Assembly: GCA_027081565.1 (NCBI GenBank)
Contig: JALWKG010000280.1
Location: 1-12,555 of the forward strand
Reading direction: 5' to 3'
Origin: Helicobacteraceae bacterium
GTDB lineage: Bacteria > Campylobacterota > Campylobacteria > Campylobacterales > Sulfurimonadaceae
Length of the DNA stretch: 12,555 nucleotides
The notes beneath the pieces are model-generated. The model was not told the DNA's origin. It worked only from the letters and a program-made list of their open reading frames with translations, and did not search any database. The translations under genes and the position numbers were made by a program. This document shows positions 1-5,791 of this stretch, one piece after another; position 1 is the first letter of the stretch; the number at the start of each line of letters is the position of its first letter.

Positions 1-644
1 GTTGTATACAAATACTCTTTAAATGGATTATAATTATCATCTTGAACCCCAAACATATCTACTTTAACAATGCCGTTTGCTTCTTTAAGATTATAGCCCC
101 CTATATGACCAGCTATGTAAATAGCATCTTTAACTTGTACAATCTTAAATACTGCACCTTTAACATTACCAATAAATGAATTATCAATTGAACCATCAAA
201 TTTTAATTTAACTAAATTTTCTTTTTCTTGACCATTTACAATATTAAATTTTCCACTAACTAATATACCATCTTCAAGTTTTAACATAGAATATATTTCT
301 GGTTTATCTTCACTTACTATTTCACTATCTGTAGATGACCTACTAATTGATTTTAATTTATTATTAATACCAAATTCTGGTTTCTTGAAATTCAACCGAC
401 TACTTGACTTTTTATTACCTGAAGATATATTTACCAACTCAATGTTTTTGTCACCTGCAATTAGTATTAAGTTATCGCTGAACACCTCAGATACATATGA
501 TTTATTTTGTGACGACAATTGATGTATGGATGCTATTTTCGCATTATAATCAGCTACCTTTACATTTTTTTCATTATTATCATAGCAACCTACAAAAATA
601 ATCAACACTACAAAACTATACGATATACACTTAAACAACTTCAT
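1..644 (-). CDS. Secreted lipoprotein with DUF5122-type beta-propeller repeats (3' end cut by the window edge)
   Basis: An uninterrupted reading frame of 214 codons runs from ATG at 644 off the left edge, so the C-terminus is missing. The N-terminus (MKLFKCISYS..., then IIFVGC at about residues 15-20) is a short basic/hydrophobic signal ending in a lipobox-like FVGC. Cys20 is the likely lipidated residue, although Phe at -3 is not the usual Leu. From about residue 120 the protein has repeating blocks of the form DGILVSGKF, then a short loop, then LVKLKFDGSIDNSF, then a second round with AIYIAGHIGGY. This matches the delta-60/DUF5122 beta-propeller repeat. An AAGGGAGA ribosome site at 651-658 sits 6 nt before the ATG. 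The gene is much richer in A+T than the housekeeping genes to the right, which suggests accessory or acquired DNA. The likely role is surface or periplasmic binding; the substrate is unknown. Confidence 0.72.
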   Translation of the reverse strand, partial: MKLFKCISYSFVVLIIFVGCYDNNEKNVKVADYNAKIASIHQLSSQNKSYVSEVFSDNLILIAGDKNIELVNISSGNKKSSSRLNFKKPEFGINNKLKSISRSSTDSEIVSEDKPEIYSMLKLEDGILVSGKFNIVNGQEKENLVKLKFDGSIDNSFIGNVKGAVFKIVQVKDAIYIAGHIGGYNLKEANGIVKVDMFGVQDDNYNPFKEYLYT

Positions 645-673
645 CAAAACTCTCCCTTGATATGATCAAAAAA

Positions 674-679
674 ATTATA
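674..679 (-). promoter_or_regulatory. -10 box of the lipoprotein promoter
   Basis: On the minus strand this reads TATAAT within TATATAATTT, about 30 nt before the ATG at 644. No TTGACA-like -35 box lies 16-18 nt upstream. Instead a 10-bp periodic AT-rich repeat starts 17 bp upstream. Campylobacterota sigma-70 promoters are known to use periodic AT-rich signals in place of a -35 box, so the arrangement fits. Confidence 0.5.
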
Positions 680-695
680 TATTGTTTTAATTACG

Positions 696-734
696 TATAC
701 TATTTAATACTATTTAATACTATTTAATACTATT
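696..734. repeat. 10-bp tandem repeat (TATTTAATAC, three full copies plus partial ends)
   Basis: The unit TATTTAATAC occurs at 701-710, 711-720 and 721-730 without a mismatch. It is preceded by a partial TATAC (696-700) and followed by TATT (731-734). The period of 10 bp is close to one helical turn. The array lies between the lipoprotein's -10 box and the 3' end of the AraC-type gene. Confidence 0.9.
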
Positions 735-902
735 AAATATAATATTTAGTTACAATAAGTAACGTTATTAAGATTATTATAATGAGTCTCTTGCAAATTT
801 ACAAATACACCTCTGTTCATGCATCTCTACTTTTACAAATATCTTTTTCATTAAGTGTTCTCTGTCTTTTCATCTTTTCTTTACTTATCACAATAGTATT
901 TC

Positions 903-1709
903 TTATAGCTGTTTGGGTGTCGTTTTATAGATGTTTTTAAAAGCTTTGATGAAATTTGAACTGTTTTTATAACCAAATTCTGTGGCACAGTCGGTGACAC
1001 TCATTCCCTCTTCTATAGCGACCTTGGCTAAGGCCATGTTCTGCTTGATCATCCACTGTTTTGGTGTGAGGTTGTATCGCTTTTTGAATTTTCGGTTAAA
1101 AGTTGAGAGGCTGTCACCACTTAGTGCTGCCCAGTCATTTACAGTGAGGTTTTTGTCATAATGTTCAAGCATATAAGTCTGTGCATCTGTTTTAGCGTGC
1201 CTTTGAGTCTGTAAAACAGATACAAAATCTCTATTTACTTCATGAAGCAAATGGAGGAGCTCCAGCAATTTAGTTTTTAAGAGGTGTCTGTTCTCTTTGT
1301 CTTTATAGTCTGTATTTTTGAGTCCATCAATATAGTGTAATAGATTTTCTGAAGGGTGAACTTTTATTATTTTAGCAGTAGAGGGCTCTTCTGTTAATGG
1401 GATGTTCTGAAGAAATTCAGAGGTAATATTATGGTCAAAAAAGAATAGATACACTTCCATATTTTGCTCTTTTTTGATGTAGTCTGAAATAAGGTAACTG
1501 TCTCTTGGGATAAAAAGCATGTCACCATCACTCGCGGTATAGCTTTTGTAATCATAGGTCTCGATCTTAACTGTTCCGGATTTTATATAGACCAGAGAGT
1601 GTGAGACAATAATCTTTTCCATGTTTAACATGTCATGTGTTAGTTTTTTGTATAAAATGGCATTGTTTTGATATGCCAATATAGGGGTGATGGCGTCAAG
1701 TCCATACAT
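903..1709 (-). CDS. AraC-family transcriptional regulator, ExsA-like layout
   Basis: This 268-residue DNA-binding regulator has the usual AraC-family length. Residues 1 to about 160 form a cupin-like sensing/dimerisation region (a VYIKSG...GDMLFIPRDSYLIS stretch). Residues about 170-268 carry the double helix-turn-helix: NLTVNDWAALSGDSLSTFNRKFKK, then SVTDCATEFGYKNSSNFIKAFKN, ending in TTPKQL. The way the N-terminal region leads into the HTH pair recalls ExsA of Pseudomonas, but no type III secretion genes are nearby, so the target is unknown. The ATG at 1709 has no good ribosome site in front of it. The only upstream in-frame codons before a stop offer no better start, so an internal Met (about residue 28 or 30) is possible. 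It lies 42 bp downstream of the protoglobin-PsiE gene and is probably co-transcribed with it; it could relay that sensor's signal, which is inference. Confidence 0.88.
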   Translation of the reverse strand: MYGLDAITPILAYQNNAILYKKLTHDMLNMEKIIVSHSLVYIKSGTVKIETYDYKSYTASDGDMLFIPRDSYLISDYIKKEQNMEVYLFFFDHNITSEFLQNIPLTEEPSTAKIIKVHPSENLLHYIDGLKNTDYKDKENRHLLKTKLLELLHLLHEVNRDFVSVLQTQRHAKTDAQTYMLEHYDKNLTVNDWAALSGDSLSTFNRKFKKRYNLTPKQWMIKQNMALAKVAIEEGMSVTDCATEFGYKNSSNFIKAFKNIYKTTPKQL

Positions 1710-1751
1710 CGCTTGAGGTAAGGTATAGAAATCTGGTTTTATCCTATGTCC

Positions 1752-2657
1752 TTAATCTATAGTAGTACGTTTTTTAGCACCAACCAACCAATAAGCTAAG
1801 GCAAGTGCAACGATTACTCCTGCAATGACCATCAGCTCATCACTCTTTTTGGCTGAAAGAGAGTAGATGAGTACTTTTCTTATCAGTGCGGCCATGGCCA
1901 GCATAATAAAGGCACCGATAGCAAAGCCCTTGCCCTGAAGATGGTTGATCTCTTCGTGGATCAGCTCTATGGCTGCCCAGAGTACCAACAAGCTACCTAA
2001 AACAGTCAAGATCCCCTTTTCTATACCGATGTCAGAGAAAAAGAGCAGGTAGATGTCATAACCGAAGAGTGCGATCGCAAAAAAGGCAACAAGTGCCAAG
2101 GCCACGGCTAAGAAGTAGTTGATGTAGGAATTGAACTTTTTAAGTCCTGTCAAGATGCTTTTTTCTACTTTTGAAAGTGAGAGAAATTTCCCTAACTCCT
2201 CTTCTCTATAGGAACTGGTTAAAACATCCAGGTTAATGTCAATGACCTTCTCAACTGCTTTGATCTCTCGAACATGCTGTCTCTTGTTGTCGAAGTTCTC
2301 TTCTATGTTGGAGAGGATGAAAGTCCTGACAAAGGTAAAGGCAGAGTTGACGTAATGGGTAGGCAGACCGATCTTTACATGGATCTCCCCGATCTTGTAA
2401 AGATAGGTAAAGTATTGCAGATCATAGGTACCGTTAAAGAGGTTGATGTACCACGCTTTAATCTTGGAGCGGTGGTGGGCGATGATCTGCTTGTTTTTTA
2501 AAAACTGTGCCGTCTTGCCAAAACCCCAGATATAGTCATAGAACCCATCGATGAACTCTTCTGCCAAAGCTTCCATACGCGGTTGAAGCTCTTGTAAGAT
2601 CAGTGCTTCCTCTTCAGTGAACTGGTAGTGGTTTTTGAGATCTATATAATGCTGCAT
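1752..2657 (-). CDS. Protoglobin (globin-coupled sensor) fused to a PsiE-family membrane domain
   Basis: The protein has 301 residues. Residues 1 to about 155 resemble the protoglobin/globin-coupled sensor fold. They include the segment IGEIHVKIGLPTHYV, whose first His (about residue 93) is the expected proximal haem ligand. Residues about 178-300 contain four hydrophobic helices (near 180-207, 216-233, 245-265 and 276-293). They also carry the acidic/basic signature WAAIELIHEEIN...GKGFAIGAFIMLAMAALIRK, characteristic of the PsiE family. The fusion suggests an inner-membrane protein with a cytoplasmic haem domain that senses O2, NO or redox state; output through PsiE is unknown. I place the start at the second ATG (2657) because AGGAG directly abuts the first ATG (2663) but lies 6 nt before the second. 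It is transcribed divergently from the YeeE/YedE genes and lies upstream of the AraC-type regulator. Confidence 0.85.
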   Translation of the reverse strand: MQHYIDLKNHYQFTEEEALILQELQPRMEALAEEFIDGFYDYIWGFGKTAQFLKNKQIIAHHRSKIKAWYINLFNGTYDLQYFTYLYKIGEIHVKIGLPTHYVNSAFTFVRTFILSNIEENFDNKRQHVREIKAVEKVIDINLDVLTSSYREEELGKFLSLSKVEKSILTGLKKFNSYINYFLAVALALVAFFAIALFGYDIYLLFFSDIGIEKGILTVLGSLLVLWAAIELIHEEINHLQGKGFAIGAFIMLAMAALIRKVLIYSLSAKKSDELMVIAGVIVALALAYWLVGAKKRTTID

Positions 2658-2663
2658 GATCAT

Positions 2664-2668
2664 CTCCT
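2664..2668 (-). promoter_or_regulatory. Ribosome binding site that decides the protoglobin-PsiE start
   Basis: AGGAG on the minus strand touches the ATG at 2661-2663 with no spacer, which would not permit normal initiation. It sits 6 nt before the ATG at 2655-2657, favouring a product that begins MQHYIDL rather than MIMQHY. Confidence 0.7.
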
Positions 2669-2795
2669 GTTGATGTACTAGTTTATCTTAAGAAATATAA
2701 AAATACCTACTTGGAGATTCCATTAAGAACATAGATCCTTTCTGATTACAGCAGTGATGTGACAAAAAAGTGATGCGATGTTGATTCTATTTTAT

Positions 2796-2801
2796 TATAA
2801 T
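2796..2801 (+). promoter_or_regulatory. -10 box of the YeeE/YedE operon
   Basis: TATAAT lies in an AT-rich run 33 bp before the ATG at 2835. No convincing -35 box is present at the expected distance, which is usual in this phylum. The assignment rests on sequence and position only. Confidence 0.5.
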
Positions 2802-2834
2802 ATACATATAAAGAAATAATATAAAGGATTATGT

Positions 2835-3347
2835 ATGCCTAGACGAATTTCATGGTGGGTAGGGGGCATTTTAATGGCGCTCCTTCTGCTTTTTACATTT
2901 TCAACCTTGGGCGCAGGGCGTCCTTTTGGAGCCTCGACCTATGTTCCGTATTTTGCAGGGATCTTGTTTGACCTTGACCCACAAAAGTACCCTTATTTGC
3001 AAGAGGTCCATAATGCTGGAGCGTGGGAAGGTGTGATGTTACTTGGTGCCTTAGTGGGTGGTTTTTTTACTTCAGTCTTTATTACCAAAAGTTTTCGTTT
3101 TAGTATTATGCCAACAGGCTGGAAAAAGTATAAAAACAACTCCATAACGTCACGTCTTGTCTGGAGCTTTATCAGTGGGTTTTTACTGATCATTGGGGCG
3201 CGTATGGCAGGTGGTTGTACTAGTGGACACTTTTTGAGTGGTATGGGTCAGACTGCTATCAGTAGTATGATCTTTGGTGGTGTTGTGTTGATTACTTTAG
3301 TGGTGACTGGAAAGTTGTTTTATAGCAAGGAGGCTTTAGATGATTGA
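2835..3347 (+). CDS. YeeE/YedE (Sulf_transp) permease, first half
   Basis: This 170-residue integral membrane protein has hydrophobic helices near residues 8-26, 66-84, 108-124 and 140-160. The motif GARMAGGCTSGHFLSGMGQ (about 121-139, Cys128) is the hallmark of the YeeE/YedE family. In characterised members (TsuA thiosulfate uptake) conserved cysteines of this kind are essential and pass a sulfur species across the inner membrane. The start follows AAAGGA (2823-2828) by 6 nt; the ATG at 2831 is out of frame. The gene overlaps the next by 8 nt. Together the two halves match one full-length YeeE-type protein, so they probably form one transporter for thiosulfate or another sulfur compound. The substrate is inferred from the family and not shown by sequence. 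Confidence 0.88.
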   Translation: MPRRISWWVGGILMALLLLFTFSTLGAGRPFGASTYVPYFAGILFDLDPQKYPYLQEVHNAGAWEGVMLLGALVGGFFTSVFITKSFRFSIMPTGWKKYKNNSITSRLVWSFISGFLLIIGARMAGGCTSGHFLSGMGQTAISSMIFGGVVLITLVVTGKLFYSKEALDD

Positions 3348-3942
3348 TCGTATTTTAGGGATGTTTACAACGGTTTCTCAAGAACCTCACGGATCTGTGT
3401 GGATTGTCTTCTTTATCGGTGTTGCTTTTGGGGTTATAGTTCAGTACAGTCGTGTCGACAAGTTTGAGAAGATCGCTGGTTTTGCGATGTTACGTGACAC
3501 AGTCGTACCTAAGATGCTTTTTTTGGCCATAGGTATCGCAAGTATTGCACTATACTTTATGGTCGAAGCAGGGTACGCCTCGTTTCATCCTAAACCAGTG
3601 ATGTTAGGCGGTCTGATTATTGGTGGTATCATCTTCGGTGCGGCCATGGCCATTTTTGGTAAATGTCCGGGAACGGGTCCTATTTCCATTGCTGAAGGGC
3701 GCATTGATGTTATGGTGGGTGCTGTTGGTGGTATCTTTGGTGGTTTGGTCTTTACTGTTTACTTCGATAGCTTTAAAAAGATCATAGGTGAGAGTTTAGG
3801 CAAACCGACCTTGGTCTCACTTTTTCAAGGACATGAGACACTGGTAGTGCTTATTTTTGGAATAGGCTTGATCATTATCAGTATTATGATCCCCTTGCGT
3901 GAAGAACTCGACAGTGAGGACCTTAAACAGCTAGAATCGTAA
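3340..3942 (+). CDS. YeeE/YedE (Sulf_transp) permease, second half
   Basis: This 200-residue membrane protein has hydrophobic segments near 19-37, 57-75, 86-106, 123-141 and 167-185. It carries the second signature of the family, FGKCPGTGPISIAEG (about 106-120, Cys109), followed by a glycine-rich helix. An excellent ribosome site, AAGGAGG (3327-3333), lies 6 nt before the ATG, inside the end of the first half. The 8-nt overlap indicates translational coupling and equal production of the two subunits. The C-terminal tail from about 187 is charged and cytoplasmic-looking. No rhodanese or TusA-like partner is visible in the window. Confidence 0.87.
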   Translation: MIDRILGMFTTVSQEPHGSVWIVFFIGVAFGVIVQYSRVDKFEKIAGFAMLRDTVVPKMLFLAIGIASIALYFMVEAGYASFHPKPVMLGGLIIGGIIFGAAMAIFGKCPGTGPISIAEGRIDVMVGAVGGIFGGLVFTVYFDSFKKIIGESLGKPTLVSLFQGHETLVVLIFGIGLIIISIMIPLREELDSEDLKQLES

Positions 3943-3963
3943 GGTCAAGGTGTAGTGTGTGTA

Positions 3964-3972
3964 TGATATAAT
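3964..3972 (+). promoter_or_regulatory. Extended -10 promoter of the M18 aminopeptidase gene
   Basis: TGATATAAT is a perfect TGn-TATAAT extended -10 element, 29 bp before the ATG at 4002. It implies that the peptidase can be transcribed independently of the transporter genes that end at 3942. Confidence 0.6.
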
Positions 3973-4001
3973 TTCTCTTTTAAAATAGAGGATATGACGA
4001 G

Positions 4002-5261
4002 ATGACATTAGAAGATTTCAACGTTGGATTATTAGGCTTTTTAGATGCCTCACCGACCCCTTTTCACGTGACACGCAACATGGCAATGATGTGTGAAAAC
4101 GCTGGCTTTATGAAACTGGATGAGAGAGATAAGTGGTCTCTTGAAGTGGGCCAAAAATATTATGTGACACGCAACGACTCCTCTATCATAGCCTTTACCT
4201 ACCCCGGTTCTGACGAATATGTCTTGATGGGTGCACATACGGACTCTCCCAACCTCAAACTCAAACCCTCTCCTGTTATAGAAAAAAATGGTTTGGTGCA
4301 GTTGGGTGTGGAACCATATGGCGGTCTGTTGCTCAATCCTTGGTTTGACCGTGACTTGAGCATTGCCGGTAAGGTAGTGTATGAGAATTTTCAAGGTGAC
4401 ATAGAAGAGATGCTCATCGATGTTCAAAAGCCAATGGCCGTCATCCCTTCACTGGCAATTCATCTTGATGACAAGGCGAACAAAGATCGCACAGTGAACA
4501 AGCAGACAGACATCGTGCCTATCATTACTACAGAAGATTTTGACTTTGATACTTGGATAGAGTGGGCACTCTCGAAAGAGGGTGTACGTGAGTGTAAAAA
4601 ACTGCTCTCCCATGAACTCAGCCTTTATGACACACAAAAGGCCAGTTTTGTCGGTCTTCACGATGACTTCATCGCTTCTGCACGTTTGGACAACCTTTTA
4701 AGTTGTTATGTCTCTCTCATTACTATCTGTTCTGTCGATGCCTCAGCGCCTTATGTGATGGTTTGTAGTGATCATGAAGAGGTTGGCAGTGAAAGTACTT
4801 CTGGTGCTGCTGGAAGCTTCTTAGAGAGTGTCCTGCGCCGCATGACGCCTGACTTTGAAAGTTTTACACAACTTACCCGTAAATCTTTAATGGTCTCATG
4901 TGACAATGCGCATGCCATTCATCCAAATTACGCAAGCAAGCATGATGAAAACCATGCACCACTCATTAACAAAGGGGTCGTGGTCAAGGTCAACGCCAAC
5001 CAGCGTTACGCATCAAACTCCAAGACCATCTCTCGCTTTATGATGGTGGCACAGAAGCAAGAGCTAAAACTACAAGAGTTTGTTACACGCTCAGATATGG
5101 GTTGTGGTTCGACTATCGGGCCTATTACAGCCACACGTCTTGGCATAGATACCTTAGATGTAGGTCTTCCGACATTTGCGATGCACTCCATCAGAGAGTT
5201 GGCGGGCAGTAAAGATGCCCATCAATTATATAAAATACTACTTGGACTCTCTCTAAAGTAA
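4002..5261 (+). CDS. apeB: M18-family aspartyl aminopeptidase
   Basis: This 419-residue cytosolic zinc aminopeptidase removes N-terminal acidic residues from peptides; M18 enzymes form large tetrahedral assemblies. All expected catalytic features are present: MGAHTDSP (His79, zinc ligand), SARLDN (Asp230, bridging ligand), CSDHEEVGSEST (Glu259 general base and Glu260), CDNAHAIHPNY (Asp301), and the C-terminal AMHSIRE (His395). The tail MGCGSTIGPITATRLG also matches the family. Length is normal for bacterial members. The ribosome site AGAGGA (3987-3992) is 9 nt before the ATG. The gene has its own extended -10 promoter and no functional link to its neighbours is apparent. Confidence 0.95.
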   Translation: MTLEDFNVGLLGFLDASPTPFHVTRNMAMMCENAGFMKLDERDKWSLEVGQKYYVTRNDSSIIAFTYPGSDEYVLMGAHTDSPNLKLKPSPVIEKNGLVQLGVEPYGGLLLNPWFDRDLSIAGKVVYENFQGDIEEMLIDVQKPMAVIPSLAIHLDDKANKDRTVNKQTDIVPIITTEDFDFDTWIEWALSKEGVRECKKLLSHELSLYDTQKASFVGLHDDFIASARLDNLLSCYVSLITICSVDASAPYVMVCSDHEEVGSESTSGAAGSFLESVLRRMTPDFESFTQLTRKSLMVSCDNAHAIHPNYASKHDENHAPLINKGVVVKVNANQRYASNSKTISRFMMVAQKQELKLQEFVTRSDMGCGSTIGPITATRLGIDTLDVGLPTFAMHSIRELAGSKDAHQLYKILLGLSLK

Positions 5262-5269
5262 GAAACCAC

Positions 5270-5293
5270 ACCTAAGTATTTAGATGCTTGGGT
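5270..5293 (+). other. Hairpin after the aminopeptidase gene
   Basis: ACCTAAGTAT pairs with ATGCTTGGGT around a TTAG loop, giving a 10-bp stem with two G-T wobbles, 8 bp past the stop codon. No T-run follows, so it is not a typical intrinsic terminator. Its left arm resembles the palindrome at 11651-11664 (CCTAAGTAT followed by T/CTAG), so it may be a decayed copy of the same dispersed palindrome. Confidence 0.4.
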
Positions 5294-5367
5294 TCCACAC
5301 ACTTATCAAACATCAATAAAACTCCCTGACTTATCAGTTATTATTAGAAAAAATTGAAGGTGTTCTT

Positions 5368-5655
5368 ATGTCTGAAAAACAACCATTAGAAGTTCCGGGT
5401 GCTAGCTTACCGTTTGTGACATATACAGAAAACGGTATAGAATATATAGAGTTTAATTCATCTGCTTCTTATCCTCCTGAGCCTATGGTGAACTTCATGA
5501 AAGGCTTTGAGCTTATAAAGGGTACTAACAAACGCTTAGTGATGATCAATGCTCAAGAGCCTGCACCGTTATATCCACGTATTGCGACTGATCTTACTTG
5601 GGAAGTTGAAGTGTTGGAGAGTGGTGATATAAAGATTGTGTTTCAAAATAGATAG
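5368..5655 (+). CDS. Small hypothetical protein (95 aa)
   Basis: I do not recognise this family. It is a soluble, proline-rich 95-residue protein with no signal peptide, membrane helix or cysteine. It reads as alternating beta-strand-like segments (LPFVTYTENGIEYIEF, RLVMINAQEP, WEVEVLESGDIKIVF) with a helix-like middle (PEPMVNFMKGFELIKG). The GAAGG ribosome site at 5356-5360, 7 nt before the ATG, and normal codon use support a real gene. It lies 106 bp after the aminopeptidase gene and is followed by two hairpins and a strong terminator, so it may form the end of that transcription unit or be independent. Confidence 0.7.
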   Translation: MSEKQPLEVPGASLPFVTYTENGIEYIEFNSSASYPPEPMVNFMKGFELIKGTNKRLVMINAQEPAPLYPRIATDLTWEVEVLESGDIKIVFQNR

Positions 5656-5680
5656 TTCTGGAAGTATTAGTTTGTAGATC

Positions 5681-5695
5681 CCGGGAGTCTCCCGG
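5681..5695. other. Short perfect hairpin (CCGGGA / TCCCGG)
   Basis: CCGGGA-GTC-TCCCGG forms a 6-bp G+C-rich stem 25 bp after the 95-aa gene. No T-run follows, so it may protect the 3' end or be a small palindromic repeat rather than a terminator. Confidence 0.45.
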
Positions 5696-5711
5696 AATAT
5701 GAAGTGAAAGC

Positions 5712-5728
5712 AGACAGCAAAGCTGCCT
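5712..5728. other. Short imperfect hairpin between convergent genes
   Basis: AGACAGC pairs with GCTGCCT around an AAA loop, with one mismatch. It is the second of three hairpins between the convergent 95-aa and cytochrome genes, and has no T-tract. Confidence 0.35.
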
Positions 5729-5744
5729 CAATTAAACATTAATA

Positions 5745-5770
5745 ATTTAACATTTAACATTTAACATTAA
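5745..5770. repeat. 7-bp tandem repeat (ATTTAAC, three copies)
   Basis: ATTTAAC occurs at 5745-5751, 5752-5758 and 5759-5765 without mismatch, then ATTAA. The array directly abuts the convergent terminator stem, on the downstream side of the cytochrome gene. Confidence 0.85.
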
Positions 5771-5790
5771 AAAAGGGCCTCGCCCTTTTT
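5770..5790. terminator. Bidirectional intrinsic terminator
   Basis: AAAAAGGGC and GCCCTTTTT form a perfect 9-bp stem around a CTC loop, with a T-run on either strand. It begins one base beyond the cytochrome stop codon (5792-5794) and lies 115 bp past the 95-aa gene, so it can stop transcripts arriving from both sides. Confidence 0.88.
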
Positions 5791-5791
5791 G

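Noticed and set aside
780..902. Tiny minus-strand frame (18 codons) between the AraC-type gene and the lipoprotein gene
   Set aside because: It is too short, has no recognisable features and a poor ribosome site.
2274..2501. Plus-strand reading frame opposite the protoglobin domain
   Set aside because: It is a shadow of the well-supported minus-strand protoglobin-PsiE gene, with no ribosome site.
2758..2772. Shared TGTGACAAAAA string upstream of the YeeE/YedE operon and of the cytochrome gene (8265-8275)
   Set aside because: The string is short, A-rich and not palindromic, and lies at different distances from the two starts. It is too weak to call a common operator.
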